From Chaetoderma sp. LZ-2023a (taxonomy: Eukaryota > Mollusca > Caudofoveata > Chaetodermatida > Chaetodermatidae), in assembly GCA_034401795.1 (NCBI GenBank), contig CM067366.1:69246014-69310013 (forward strand): DNA of 64,000 nucleotides, read 5' to 3'. The notes under the pieces were generated by a model. That model was not told the DNA's origin, did not search any database, and saw nothing but the letters and a program-made list of their open reading frames with translations. A program made the position numbers and the translations under genes. Positions 10,615 to 22,093 of the stretch are shown one piece after another (within the stretch, counting starts at the first letter, position 1; each line of letters starts with the position of its first letter).

Positions 10615-11445
10615 CAGATTTTATCTGTCATTTATACGAAGTTGACAAACTTGTACCTTCTACCCTAGCAGCATATAAGTCTGCATTAGCTTCAGTCATT
10701 CCCAGTCTCACTATTGAAGGAGTGGAGAATGACACCTTGAATGAAGTTATCAAAGGAATGAGCAATCTGCGACCTAGACAGCCAGTTCCTATCCCGTCAT
10801 GGAATCTATATCTTGCTCTACAGGTTTTAGGCCAGGCTCCTTTTGAACCGATTAGATCTATTGATATTAAACTGTTAACTATTAAATCAGTTTTCTTGGT
10901 TGCAGCAGAGTCGGCGAGAAGGAGAAGCGAAATTCATGCGCTTTCTGCCGAACAAGACCGTTTTGTCGTCACGGGTGAAGGTTTAAGACTACTTCCACGT
11001 CTTTGTTTCCTGGCAAAGAATCAGTCACTTAAATATCCAGGACAGCCGATCAATTTGCCAAGTTTAACTGGACATGACCCAAACTCTTCTGTTTGGTGTC
11101 CTGTCAGATGTCTTAAAATGTATAAGAAGCGTACTAATGAGTGGAGAGACGACCCGAAATCTCTGTGGTTATGTCTCAAGGCTCCCCATTTACGTGCCTC
11201 GTTGGATAGTTGACGCTATTAGGATGTCGCACAAAATCGCTACAGGAAAGCAGATTGATCGTGCGAATGCCCATCAGGTCCGAGCACTAGCAGTATCATC
11301 GGCCCTTTATAAGGGTGTCTCATTAGAGGAGGTGATGTCTGTAGCACAATGGCATGCCGAGTCGTCATTCACTGATTTCTACCTTCGCGACATCTCCAGC
11401 TCACTTAATCCGGTAGCCGTCGCCAATCTGTCGAATCTAAACTAA
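9960..11445 (+). pseudogene. DIRS-B tyrosine recombinase (one frameshift)
   Basis: The frame-3 ORF (seen from 10020) enters recombinase homology near 10425. It has the N-terminal core-binding region (FAQWCERGNIDPF, ADFICHLYE, AAYKSALASVIP) and the first catalytic Arg in ESARRRSEIHALS. Near 11205 the frame shifts to frame 1 (11074-11445), which carries AHQVRALAVS (H..R, 11272-11283), VAQWHAESS and the nucleophile Tyr in TDFYLRD. All catalytic residues can be found; only the frameshift breaks the gene. Its N-terminal half overlaps pol. Confidence 0.85.
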
Positions 11446-12061
11446 GCCACTTCCGACCACTACTTCGCACATCTCACTAAAGTCTTCCGCCTACACTGAA
11501 CAAACGCTATGCACATGACTGAGTACGACCGTGGATTGGGCCGAACTCCTGTGATGATCAAGAAAAGATCAAGCACTCAAAATGGTGAGTGTTTACATTA
11601 ATTAAGTGACTATAAATATGTTTACTTACAGTCGAAATACCAGACTGTTTAGGTAAATAGTCTGGTACAAGAGTATTCTTATCCTATCAACCAGACATTA
11701 GACTCATTCCAATTTGAAAATCTAGTCGATATACTGATATTTTTTCAAAGTTAGAATGTTGTAGTAGCTTCTTTGCACTCTACTGCACTGCCCTAGCTGA
11801 GGCTTGGGGCTGACACGGGTCTGGTGGGTGTTGCATCCCTAGTGACAGCCCTCTGAATTTTGTGCGGACAAAAGAGGGGGGGGGGGGGAGCGCGGTCTAG
11901 ACCATGGAAGTTTAGCACTCTATGAGTCAGATAGCAGAACCCAAGCGTATGCCAGGGTTCTAGTCTCTTTACAACCTTCTCTGTTGGATGGTAGTTGAGT
12001 GCTGGTTCGAGCCTCACCTCCTCCCACCGGCATTTCCTGGCTGTCGAAATCCGGAGTTTAT
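11446..12061 (+). other. DIRS-B 3' non-coding region
   Basis: No gene was seen. It holds a short inverted pair (CCAGACTGTTTAG near 11640 and GTCTGGTAC near 11660) and a run of about 11 G at 11877-11888. Confidence 0.45.
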
Positions 12062-12158
12062 CATAATAGTACATCTGGTAAGTATTATTCGAAGTAGAAT
12101 CAAAAAAGCATCCGCTTTTGTTTCTACGAGAATTCTTAATACTTACCAGATGTACTAT
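12062..12158 (+). repeat. DIRS-B internal complementary region
   Basis: The left part (CATAATAGTACATCTGGTAA) repeats the right end of the element at 12359-12379. The right part (AATACTTACCAGATGTACTA) is the inverse. The middle is complementary to 12383-12422. On the opposite strand it reads as right end joined to an unseen left end (...CTTTTTTGA then TTCTACTTCGAAT...), giving the sequence expected at the missing left border of DIRS-B. Confidence 0.8.
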
Positions 12159-12422
12159 GGCCCTACCTCAGCCGCCCCGCTGAGGTGAGGCTGAGCTGCT
12201 TTCGCAGTTTGCCAAGGCAAATATAAGACGAATCTGACTGTGATTGGGAATTGACTCGGTACCTGCGGCTATGGTATTCCCGGACACAGTATGGGCAGGA
12301 CCAGGAGAGTGTGGAGTTTTAATTGTTTATTTTGAGCTAGACTAGATAATAGACATTATCATAATAGTACATCTGGTAAGTATTAAGAATTCTCGTAGAA
12401 ACAAAAGCGGATGCTTTTTTGA
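12159..12422 (-). repeat. DIRS-B right inverted terminal repeat
   Basis: It runs from the internal complementary region to the last base shared with it (TTTTTTGA, ending at 12422). It contains a CCTCAGC/GCTGAGG hairpin near 12166-12185. The left partner is outside the window, so the repeat is inferred by analogy with DIRS-A. Confidence 0.6.
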
Positions 12423-13135
12423 GTTAGTCTCCTATTCTCAGAGTAAGTTGCATTGAATTGCACACATTGCATTCTGTCACTTAGATAGCTTACAAACCAG
12501 ATGAGTGCACTTCGTCGGATTCCATAATAGGCAAGTTTTTCTAGTAGGATTTTATGATTGATAGTGTCGAAAGCTTTTGAAAGATAAAAAAAAATGCCTA
12601 TTATGTACTTTTTCTTTTCAATTGATTCTATTATTTTTTCTGTCATTTCAATTAGTGCTAGCATTGTTGAATGTTTTTCACGGAATCCGTGTTGTGATGT
12701 ATAGAGGATTGACTTTTTACTTAGATTATACATGTCATTCCATTAATTTCGAGAAAAGTGGAAGTATTGAGACAGGTCTATAGTTTGTGAAGTTAGATGA
12801 ATCCTTTGCTTTGTATATAGGTGTTACTCGTGCAGCTTTTAGTTTTGATGGAAAGATGCCTTGCATGATAGATAGATTACAAATGTGGTTGAGGGATATT
12901 AGTAGGTCTAAGGTACAGTGTTTGAAAATACTCCACTTAAATCCATCGAGGCCAGCACATTTTGCAGGGTTTAGATTGTTAAGAATGTTAAAGATTTCTT
13001 CATTGCTGACTGGGTTAGCGAAAAAAGAGGATTAATAGTTGCCTGTGAGGTAATCACTATATTTGCTATGTACAGGATGATGATTTGATTTTATCTGAAA
13101 GTGTTGGACCTATATTAACAAAATAATCATTGAAT
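12423..13135 (-). pseudogene. LINE reverse transcriptase, fingers and palm
   Basis: Read on the minus strand, this gives a linker motif (ATGFNDYFVNIGPTL), then KCAGLDGF, then FTNYRPVSILPLFSKLME. After a frameshift near 12733 it gives QHGFREKHSTMLALIEM and LSKAFDTINHKILLEKL, the first palm Asp region of CR1/Jockey-type RT. It ends abruptly at the right end of DIRS-B. The catalytic YADD box is not in the window. The role in life is target-primed reverse transcription; this copy is dead. Confidence 0.85.
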
Positions 13136-13154
13136 CCTGTTGCTATTTCAGTCA

Positions 13155-15664
13155 TCGGTTATTATTAGCTCAGCTGGCCTGAAAGGCCAAGTGAGGTTAT
13201 GCCATGGTGACCATCCGTCCTGTGTCCATCCGTCGTCTGTCCGTCAACTTTTCCTTCAAGCGACTTCCAAGAATCACTGGGCCGATTTCAATTATATTTG
13301 GCAGGAAGCATCCTTAGGCCATAGGGCTCCAAATTTGTTCAAGCGAAGCCTATCGGCCATCTTGGATTTCGGCCGATTTTAGGAAACGTCTTTAAAAATC
13401 TTCTCCGAAACCGCTTGAGGGATTGATGCAAACCTCATGAAATATGATCTAGGGCAAGAGCTGAACCAAGTTTGTTCAAGGGAACTTGATTGGTCAAATG
13501 GTTCGGTGGCCATCTTGGTTGACTTTAGGGAAAACGACTTCTCCAGAACCGCTGAAGGGATCGGGTCAAAATTTGGCAGATATGATTAGGGAGTAAGGGC
13601 CATTTAAAAATCTCTGAAACCGCTTGGGGAATTGATGCAAACCTTATGAAATATGATCTAGGGCAAGAGCTGAACCAAGTTTGTTCAAGGGAACTTGATT
13701 GGCCAAATGGTTCGACAGCCATCTTGGTTGACCCAGTTTTAGGGAAAATGACTTCTCCAGAACCGCTGAAGGGATCGGGCCATTAAAGTTTGTTCAAGGG
13801 AAGTTGAACCGTAAAAAAACATGGCCACAGTGGGCCAATCAAAATATAGCGTGTTTGGTGGCCATATTAGATTTTTTTATTTGATGGATTTTGAGGCCGA
13901 AATTGGTTTTATATTTTTTTGGTGGTATTCTGATCTCAAATTTGTAATTTTCGAAAGGGTCGGATAAACGGTTGGGCGTCCATCTTGAATAATTTTCCCG
14001 CCATAAGCTTCCATACTAAAGCAATGGGATGTACTTAAAATGTCTTCTCGAGAACTATTAGGACAATTTCAATTATATGTGGCAGGAAGCATCCTTGCGG
14101 GATAGAGATTCAAGTTTGTTCAAACGAAGCCAATCAGCCTGTTTAGCCGATGGGCATATTGAATTTCGGCCGATTTCAGGAAACGTCTTTAAAAATCTTC
14201 TCCGAAACCGCTTGGGGGATTGATGCAAACCTCATGAAATATGATCTAGGGCAAGAGAACCAAGTTTGTTCAAGGGATCTTGATTGGTCAAATGGTTCGG
14301 CGGCCATCTTGGTTGACCTAGTTTTAGGGAAAACGACTTCCAGAACCCCTGAAGGGATCGGGTCAAAATTTGGCGGATATGATTAGGGACTAAGGGCCAT
14401 TAAGGTTTGTTCAAGCCAAGTTTAACTGCCAAAAAACATTGCCACCCTGGGCCAATCAAAATATAGCATACTTTGCAGCTACATTGGATTTTTTTATTTG
14501 ATGCATTTTGAGGCCGAAATTGGTTTTATGTGTTTTTGTATTCTGATCTCAAATTTGCAATTTTCGAAACGGTCGGATAAAAGGTTTGGTGGCCATCTTG
14601 GATCATTTTCTTGTCAAAACCATCCCATACTAAAGCAATGGGAAACTTAAAATGTCTTCTCGAAGACTGGAACAATTTCAATTATATTTGGCAGGAAGCA
14701 TCCTTAGGGCATAGAGATTCAAGTTTGTTCAAATGATTGGCTGATTCTTTAAAATTTCTTTAAAAATCTCTGAAACCGTTTGAGGGATCGATTCAGAACT
14801 CATGAAATATCATCTAGGACAAGCGCTTAACCAAATTTGTTCACTTGTGAACTTGATTGGCCAAATCATTCGTCGCCCATCTTGGATGAGCTAGTTTTCG
14901 AGAAATCAACTTCTCCAGAACTGCTGGTGATCGGGACAAAATTTGGGAGATGATATTTATTTACTATAGGCCATTAAAGTTTGTTCAAGAAAAGTTGATG
15001 CATAAAGAAACATGGCGTGTGTTTTCTTGTTACAAGTCTTCAACTCATTAGAGTTCTACTTATTGTTAACGAACATTGTAGGTCAAGTTTGACTCACTAA
15101 CTAGAGTCAGTTTGCTGGTTAACTGATCATGCGCAGTTGCTATGCCCAGTCGAACTTGATCGTAGTCGACTATAGTTTGTTGGTACCCGGTTCCCTATTG
15201 AATTACTATTGCAGAAAATTTGGAGCTGGGTACCAGTCTCCATTAACCCTTTCTGTCGTCTGTTTTGATGACCTACGAAAATGGGTTATTTTTGTCCGCT
15301 AAGACGTCAAAAAGCATCCATATAGCATAAAGTGGGAAGGAATATGGGCTTGGGAACATTGACATACAATGGAAAAGCATGCTTTCATCAAACCTAAGTT
15401 ATTTAGTGAAATATTTACACTTTTATATGCATTTATTCATGGCAAGCGATCAGTGTCTGCCATTTTGAAATTTACGCAAATATCACACTAACGATCTGAA
15501 CCGAGGTCGGGTGCTCGGTTGACTATAGTTGACTAGCGAGCAAACTATTTGAAGTTTGACTGGTATTCTAGTTAGCTATAGCAATGGTTGGGAGTCGAAC
15601 TTGACCCTAGTTGAAATGTCTATTGTCCAGGTGAGCGATACAGACCCCTTGGGCCTCTTGTTTT
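13155..15664 (+). repeat. GGCC-hairpin-ended dispersed repeat, inserted in the LINE
   Basis: It begins AGCTCAGCTGGCCTGAAAGG, with a small GGCC hairpin, and ends with GAGCGATACAGACCCCTTGG then GCCTCTTG. The interior is a set of degenerate units with phrases such as GGCCATCTTGG, AAGTTTGTTCAAG and CCAATCAAAATATAGC. The LINE reading on both sides joins up when this block is removed, so it is a real insertion. Related copies lie at 19095, 22762, 32260, 44630 and 62145. Its transposition mechanism is unknown to me; it carries no plausible gene. Confidence 0.75.
15082..15605. mobile_element. MITE, 524 bp, copy 1
   Basis: It starts GTCAAGTTTGACTC and ends GAGTCGAACTTGAC, near-perfect 14-bp terminal inverted repeats. 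It holds no coding potential. A nearly identical copy lies at 31521-32045. Internally it has GGTACCCGG...GGGTACC inverted segments and several GTTGACTATAG/TAGTTGACT motifs. It sits inside the GGCC-ended repeat. A target duplication was not clear. Confidence 0.75.
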
Positions 15665-16010
15665 GTTGTTATAAAGAAACTGTGTTTGTTGTGCTTTACC
15701 ATTCTATTTATTCAAAAGTGATATAATTATTTTCCATGTTTCATTTATATCATTCTTACACTGTTCAAATTTGTTGTGGTAATAGGCTTTTTGGCTGTTC
15801 TTATTATTTGGTCTAACTTGTTTCTATATTTCTTAAATTTCAGTTCATTATGCTTTGTTTGACATTTGATAAATGCCAAATAAAGTTTCTTTTTTTATGA
15901 CAGGCAGCTATATATATTAGTCCAGTTGTTAGCCATGGTTTAGTAGGGTTGTGTTTGAATCTTTTCTTTTCCTTCATGGGAAAGCTGTCTTCGAAAACTC
16001 TGGTGCAAAT
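15664..16010 (-). pseudogene. LINE endonuclease-RT linker region
   Basis: Read on the minus strand: TRVFEDSFPMKEKKRF, KPWLTTGLI, then a basic stretch and a KHNKHSFF motif. Such motifs lie between the endonuclease and RT of CR1-type ORF2. The segment continues, after removal of the 13155-15664 repeat, into the RT fragment at 13135. It contains stops. Confidence 0.7.
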
Positions 16011-16061
16011 GTCACGTAGGACTGTAGGCAGCATGAAATTAGAGCATAAAATTATTGGCAT

Positions 16062-16455
16062 AAAATTATTTTCTCGACCAGCAGAGGGTCAAGATATGTT
16101 TAAAGAAGAAAAACTACTCAAACTTACTGACATAGGTAAATCCCAAATGTTAACTATTGTGAAAAATTTCCATCTTAACACCCTACCCAAATCCATAGCC
16201 CCATTCTTTGTGAACAGTATTAACATCTACCAACATAACACTAGACGCAGACACAAACTACATGAAAAATACACACGCACAGACATGGGAAAACATAGAA
16301 TATCAATTACAGCCACTCAATTCTGGAATAACACTAAACAGGAAACCTGGGACAAAATAATGACGACAAAATCATTCAAGAAAACAATAAAGGATTACTT
16401 AATTAACACATTAGTGCTGCTGCTACTACTACTACTTTATTATTTTTTTTGGTGA
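16062..16455 (+). pseudogene. LINE ORF2 C-terminus
   Basis: The plus-strand frame gives LKLTDIGKSQMLTIVKNFH, then YQHNTRRRHKLHEKYTRTDM and ATQFWNNTKQE..., the usual C-terminal pattern of CR1/L2-like ORF2 (YNTR...RT..GK.S....G...WN.L). Bases upstream of about 16062 belong to the inverted part. The terminal Leu-rich stretch is translation of the 3' end and not a membrane segment. Confidence 0.75.
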
Positions 16456-16657
<202 letters not shown>

Positions 16658-17050
16658 CAATCCACCCACTATGACTAGATGTTTCCAACTGCTAACAACT
16701 ATTAATTTTTTTTTCAGTCACCATAAATCCAAGGTACTGGATGAGCAGGAGAATAAGCACTGTGCCCCTCCCCTCTCTCCCTCCCTCCCTCTCCACCCTT
16801 GCCCAAGTATGCTCCCCACTAGCCAGCATCGTGTAAACATCTTATCAACTGCACAAATACAATACAGCTTGGGGATGACCTGACATGCTTCTAAACAAAA
16901 ACAGGACTGTTGTTCAGAATAATTTAAAATCAATGTGAGAAATGTTCTCTTGTGTGTTTTGAATGTGGGTGGATTGGAAGACATTGCTGCCTATGGCAAC
17001 AGTGGCTTCCAATTCAATTATATTCAACACATTCAACAGAACGCTTTTAT
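16658..17050. other. No recognisable gene or repeat
   Basis: Contains a CT-rich stretch at 16766-16797. Only short frames without motifs are seen. Confidence 0.4.
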
Positions 17051-17950
17051 TATCCCCCAGTCTGGAAGACTGATATAGCGATCAGCATGTCCGTCCATCC
17101 TTCCATCTGTCCCCGTCTTGTCAACACAAACTCATCCTAGAGGTCTCAATGGATTAACTTAAAATTTCGTCCACTTTATCGGTTTCATGTGCGGATGTGC
17201 ATGTGCTTTTTTCGCGTCGGAAATATTGTTCATTACAGAGTTATCCTCCTTTAAATTTCTTAATGCGATACATAAACTGCAATGCCAATCATTTCTTGTC
17301 AACACAACTCCTACTACAGTTTAGCTCTGATTCTTTTGAAAATTGGTACATGTTATCATTACCACGTGAAGGTGTGCATGTGCTATCCGTATACCTGTAT
17401 GTCCATCCATCTGTCCAAAATGTATGTATGTCCGTCTGTCAGTCCATCCATGTCTGCCAATCATTTCTTGTCAACACAACTACTCTTAGAGGTCTCAATA
17501 GATTAACTAAATTTTGTCCACATTAGCAGTATCATGTGCAGATGTGCATGTGCTTTTTTTGTGGCCAAAAAATTATTCATTACAGAGTTATCACCCTTTA
17601 AATATCTCAAAGCCTATACATAAACTGCTTCGCCAATCATTTGTCAACTCCTACAGCTTAGCTGCGATTCTTTTGAAAATTGGTAAGTGTTATCATTACG
17701 ACATGAAACTGTGCATGTGCTATCCGTATACTTGTACATATCCGTATACTTGTACATCTATCCATCTGTCCAAAATCTATGTTTGTCTGTCGGCCCATCC
17801 TTGTCAATGCAACTCCTACAGTTTAGTTACAATTCTTTTGAAACATGGTAAATCTAGTCATTACCATCCGAAGATGTGCATGTGCTTTTTTCGCCACCAG
17901 AAAATTATTCATTACAGCGTTATATCCCTTTAATCAACTAGGAAGCGAAA
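17050..17950. repeat. Degenerate tandem repeat, unit about 340 bp
   Basis: The blocks GATGTGCATGTGCTTTTTTC, then TTCATTACAGAGTTATC, then TTTAGCTCTGATTCTTTTG recur at roughly 17190, 17530 and 17875, with the intervening CCATCCATCTGTCC phrases. Frames within it are artefacts of the repeat. Confidence 0.65.
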
Positions 17951-18557
17951 ACTGGAATTTCCCTTCTAAATAAAGAAATACTCTGAAAATGTGGCATGTA
18001 AACACTTCCTTCTATTTTATATATGTCAATGATACATGTATGTTATAGTTGAAGCTATGCTAATTATTTTGAAAATAGTTTGACTGTAACTTCTGTAAGT
18101 GGTTAATTGCTGTCTGTAATTTATTTCAGTCAAACTAGCTTCTAAATTTACCTCTAAAAAAATGTGAGAATTCAGAATGACAAGTATTATTATAGCAATA
18201 ATATTTATTCATTTGCCAGTATGCCACAGAGATAGTCTTTAGAATGCCAGTGCGTGTCTATAGACTAATCTATAGGCTAATCATATCCCCACAATAATGC
18301 AGCTAGATTTAAAATGAACAAACTTTTGATATAAAAATATATATATGTATTCGGAATTAAAATCTGGTTGGCATGACTGACTAGTTAGTTGATCAATAGC
18401 AATGAGTCCCAAACACCCTGCCCCAACCATGACATGTAACTGTAAATAATGGTTAATTTTGAAAGGTTGCTGATCTTAGGAAATAACATGGAGGGTGGGT
18501 GGGTGGTGGGGTGACTAGTGTATCCCTTTAATGCTAAAGCCGGCAAAAACAGCTTCT
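17951..18557. other. AT-rich intergenic DNA
   Basis: Nothing recognisable. AT-rich, with an ATATATAT run near 18338. Confidence 0.4.
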
Positions 18558-18703
18558 GCAGTGGTCTTGGGAAATGTCCATTTACAGACCAAGAAACCAT
18601 TTTTGAAAATTTACCACTGGAATGACTGGCTCGATAAACAAGTCAGTCATTTCAGTGATAAATTTTCAAAAATTATTTTCTCTTGGTTTGAAACTGGACA
18701 TTT
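18558..18703. repeat. Hairpin repeat copy 1
   Basis: A near-palindrome: GAAATGTCCATTTACAGACC on the left is answered by GGTTTGAAACTGGACATTT on the right, around an inner AATGACTGGCT/AGTCAGTCATT stem. It is one of four related copies flanking UQCRQ (others at 21380, 22094 and 23476). Confidence 0.7.
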
Positions 18704-18759
18704 TCTCTGAGAAAGTAGAAATTTTCTTGAACACATTTGAGGGTTAAAGGATGATAGTC

Positions 18760-18830
18760 AAAAGAGAAAAAGGACTGATTGCAGCTGTAGGATATTTCTA
18801 CTACTACAGCCGCAGAATACAATAATCATT
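18760..18830 (+). repeat. LINE-X 3' end fragment, plus strand
   Basis: GACTGATTGCAGCTGTAGGA and CTACTACTACAGCCGCAGAA match, inverted, the 3' ends at 33786 and 42470. It carries the CTGTAG...CTACAG stem of that LINE family. The flanking 18831-19094 holds only a G run at 18942. Confidence 0.55.
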
Positions 18831-19094
18831 CATACACACTGTAGCATAATGATCTGATGGTACAATTACAATGCACTGATTGTTACACCGTCATATGGTA
18901 AGGATAACGTAGAACACAACACCATTTATTATATTGTTGGTGGGGGGGGGGGGGTTGTCGAGGAGGTTAATTGAACAGTATTCAGTAACAGTAAGTCGTG
19001 TACTCTTCATGAATTTTGCCGTACACGTCAGTTGAAAAATTAAGGAGTTTTGTACTCCCAACTGAAGAAAGTTATCTGGAGCACTGCACTGAGT

Positions 19095-19304
19095 GCCATT
19101 AAAGTTTGTTCAAGGGAAGGAACTACGTCAAAAACATGGCCGCAGTGGACCAATCAAAATGTAGCGTGTTTGGCGGTCATATTGGACTTGCAAAAATGTC
19201 CACAACCTCATTTAAAAGACTAGTAAACCACCCACCAACAATTTTGACAAAAATGCATAGTGCTTCAGGTGAGAGACACAGGCCCCTTGGGCCTCTTGTT
19301 TTTC
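19095..19304 (+). repeat. GGCC-ended dispersed repeat, 5'-truncated copy
   Basis: Starts in the AGTGCCATTAAAGTTTGTTC phrase of the family and ends GCCCCTTGGGCCTCTTG. Only the last part of the repeat is present. It lies about 490 bases upstream of the UQCRQ coding start. Confidence 0.7.
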
Positions 19305-19795
19305 TTGTACCGTAAAGCACAATGAAGCACTTGGCAGATGTGTTTCGATGTGTTAAAATGAAAAGTTTTGCATTTGAGCGGATCAAAGAACAAATGCGAG
19401 TGCAGCATGTACAAGATAACAGGCAGTAACCGCCCATTGATTTTCCTTGAAGAAGCGACATATGAGAATGACTCTGGTGAGTTGGCGTACATGTGGATAA
19501 TACCCTCAAATTTGAGAAACGAGCAGAGAAAGTGAAATGGCTGTGTAGTAGAATTGTGAAACTGAAACTGCCTGGCTTCTTCAGACTTTGATCATACATC
19601 AAATTTTCTGATCTTCTTTTTGGATGTCTTATTCTCTCCTCCTCCCCCCCCCCACCTTTCAGCAATGCCCATTTGTCTATGGATGCCCTTTCCCCAAATC
19701 TCTTCCCACCCCCACCCCCAATTGTAATCTTTCAGCCATCCTTGGTTTACCTATGCAATACAGTAGTAAACATTGTTATATTTCAGTGACAAAAC

Positions 19796-21025
19796 ATGGG
19801 GAAGCACTTTGGAGAGCTGGCAAAGATCTATGGTATTGTGGAATACCAGATATCATCATTTGAGCAGAAAGCTTTCGCTGGATATTTCTCTCACACATTA
19901 GCAAATAATTGGAGACGATTTACCGGTCAAGTGTTTAAAGTTGTACCTCGTAAGTATTTTCACATGTTATCCATGGTCATAATTAACCCTTTATCAGCCA
20001 CATGATGATGATCATGATGTAGTAAGGAAGGTATCTTTTATCTCCACTAGATGACAAGTCATTACATTGATTACATGTAAGTTTATATTGGGCCATCTGG
20101 TGAAACCAAAATGGTGTTTCCTGTTTATTATGAAAAAATGGCTTAACCGAAACCTTGTAATGGCTATGTCCATTTGAACATGACAACTACACATGTAGAC
20201 TACTTTTGAATAGATTATGACTGGAATGATTGCCTCGGTTATAGTCCAATGATTAATATTCCAAAAATATTCTCTTGGCCTGTAGATGACCATTCAAAAC
20301 GCTAATATTTAGACCTTGATTAATCTTGATCAGTAAAGGGCTAAGATCTGTCTTTAGAACTGATGCTTCATCCTTACATGATAGATAAATGATTACAAGT
20401 ATCTGCATGATCAAAGTGAAGGGGCAAAATGTTGTAATATGGAGTGCAGTACAGAATATGATATCTAGGTATCAACTCGTTTAATATGATTCCTAAGTTT
20501 TGGTGGTCCTTTGGACAGTTGGACCCCTTACAGTCATGACAGTACTTTGAAATCTGTGAGTTCTAAGCTGGAAGGTATTTAGATCTGCACAAGCATATAA
20601 AACTGACCTAGATCTCAATTCACCTTTCCAGAGTATCCATCCATCATATGACGTCATAATCAGGTCAGCGCGTGTATGATGACATCATAATCATTGCGTC
20701 ACAAAGGGTTCCATATAGACCATCAACAAATCTCAAATGGTCTGACACATTGTATGAATTGCATGTCTTTGTAATTCTTTGCTATTTAATAAACATGCTG
20801 TTGAATATTTTGAAACTAAATTTTGACTGGGCGCTGTTGCTGCCTTAGGCATTTAATTTGTTTTTAAAACATGTTAGGTTATTTCTGAGCTCCACTATAT
20901 GTGCACATGTACATCTACTTGTTGTTTCAGCATTTATTGGTGGATACTGCCTCTTTGACTGGGCTGAGAAGAGGGCGGAACAGCTGAAGAGGAAGAACCC
21001 AGAGGACTATGCTAATGATGTATAA
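19796..21025 (+). CDS. UQCRQ: Cytochrome b-c1 complex subunit 8 (ubiquinol-cytochrome c reductase subunit VII/QP-C)
   Basis: A small subunit of mitochondrial respiratory complex III in the inner membrane, associated with cytochrome b. The coding parts are 19796-19949 and 20931-21025, joined by removing 19950-20930 (GT...AG, phase 1). The product is 82 residues, the same length as the human protein. Family features seen: a start MGKHFGELAKIYGIVEYQIS, then SSFEQKAF, NNWRRFTGQVFKVVP, a short hydrophobic stretch FIGGYCLFDW, and the C-terminal KRKNPEDYANDV (family: KRKNPAAYEND). A splice acceptor (TTATATTTCAG) ends at 19786, ten bases before the ATG, so an upstream non-coding exon is expected; I could not place it. 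AATAAA at 21024-21029 overlaps the stop codon. The intron rules out a processed pseudogene. Confidence 0.93.
19950..20930 (+). other. UQCRQ: UQCRQ intron
   Basis: 981 bases with donor GTAAGT at 19950 and acceptor TTGTTTCAG ending at 20930. It holds a degenerate half of the hairpin repeat near 20250 and, at 20797-20862, a piece of a dispersed repeat also seen at 22858, 24934 and 25252. Confidence 0.9.
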
Positions 21026-21379
21026 TAAAGAACTTAGATAGCATTAGATGGTTAAAAAGTATTATGTAAATTATAATGTCTTACTCAAGATTGTAGAGTC
21101 CTTTGTACAAAGTACATGATGTTTGTTATCCAAGGAAATCTGATTTTAATCATTTGGTTTTATATCAGATTATAATGTGTTCATTTGACTGGATTTAAAA
21201 TTTTGAGTTTTGTATTTATTTTTTCTAAAAAGGACACGGAACCATTGACCATCAAGGTTTTGGTTATGAAAGCTTTGACACTCAAGTTGACAGATAATCA
21301 ACAAATTTGGTACCTGTGTGTGCATATTGAGGACAGATTTACATTGTACTTAACACTTTAACCCTCAAATCTATTTTAA
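21026..21379. other. Presumed UQCRQ 3' flank
   Basis: AT-rich. Apart from the AATAAA overlapping the stop, no clear second polyadenylation signal was found. Confidence 0.35.
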
Positions 21380-21510
21380 GAAAATGTCCATTTGCAAGCC
21401 ATTTTGAAAATTTACCACGAATGACTGGCTTGGTTATCAAGCCAGTCATTCCAGTTGTAAAATTTCAAAAATAGTCTTCTTGGTCTGCAAATGGACACTC
21501 AAGACCATTG
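21380..21510. repeat. Hairpin repeat copy 2
   Basis: AAAATGTCCATTTGCAAGCC pairs with TGGTCTGCAAATGGACA. The core AATGACTGGCTTGG/CCAAGCCAGTCATT-type stem has a 5-base loop (TTATC). It lies just downstream of UQCRQ. Confidence 0.75.
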
Positions 21511-22093
21511 TATAAGCCATTCTTGGCTGATATGAGCGTAACAAGTTTAAGGATTGTGGTCCAGCTTAAAGCTATAATAATTAATTTTAGTCGTTGCTGC
21601 AATATATATTCAAGATCTGATGTAAAATATAATTAACTACGTGCATTTAAGCTGCGACGGTCTGGCACTAGTATTCATTTTAAACCTAACAGTCGGGAGG
21701 TGAGCACTGGCTTGCATAAACCAGTATTTATATACACAGGTATGGAAATACGGAAAATATATGGAATTATAACAAGACCAAAATTATGGATTTTCTATTA
21801 AAACTTTGGAAAATGTAATGAAAATTTAAATATTGACAGGTGTGGTTTTCATTTGCAAATTAATATAGATAAATTAGTATTCAAAGTACTGACGATCTGG
21901 ACTACTAATTCTGACATTTTTATGCGAAATTCCTAGTTGTGAAATTAACATTTGTCGAAGCTATGATAAAATTGTTTGGGAAATTGATAAATTAGGTCTG
22001 GAAAAGGGTTTGAAAAAATTGTGGAATTGTATTCTGTAATATGAACCCTGATGAATACACGTAACCATAGCCCGTTAACCCTCAATTTTCTCA
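21511..22093. other. AT-rich intergenic DNA
   Basis: Nothing recognised. Confidence 0.4.

Larger units (their letters stand above)
1..12422 (+). mobile_element. DIRS-B: DIRS-type tyrosine-recombinase retrotransposon, interrupted by DIRS-A
   Basis: This element is seen in two pieces, 1-400 and 7397-12422, with DIRS-A between them. The left piece and the start of the right piece both read as gag. They are followed by RT, RNase H, a Dam-like methyltransferase domain, a tyrosine recombinase, an internal complementary region (12062-12158) and a right terminal repeat ending near 12422. The left terminal repeat must lie before the window. Beyond 12422 the sequence becomes LINE reverse transcriptase on the minus strand, so DIRS-B itself landed in a LINE. 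DIRS elements insert through a circular intermediate and leave no target duplication; none was seen. That the two pieces form one element is inferred from gag content on both sides and from the clean ends of DIRS-A. Confidence 0.75.

Noticed and set aside
12577-12783. Plus-strand hydrophobic frame resembling a membrane protein
   Set aside because: It is antisense to LINE RT coding sequence on the minus strand.
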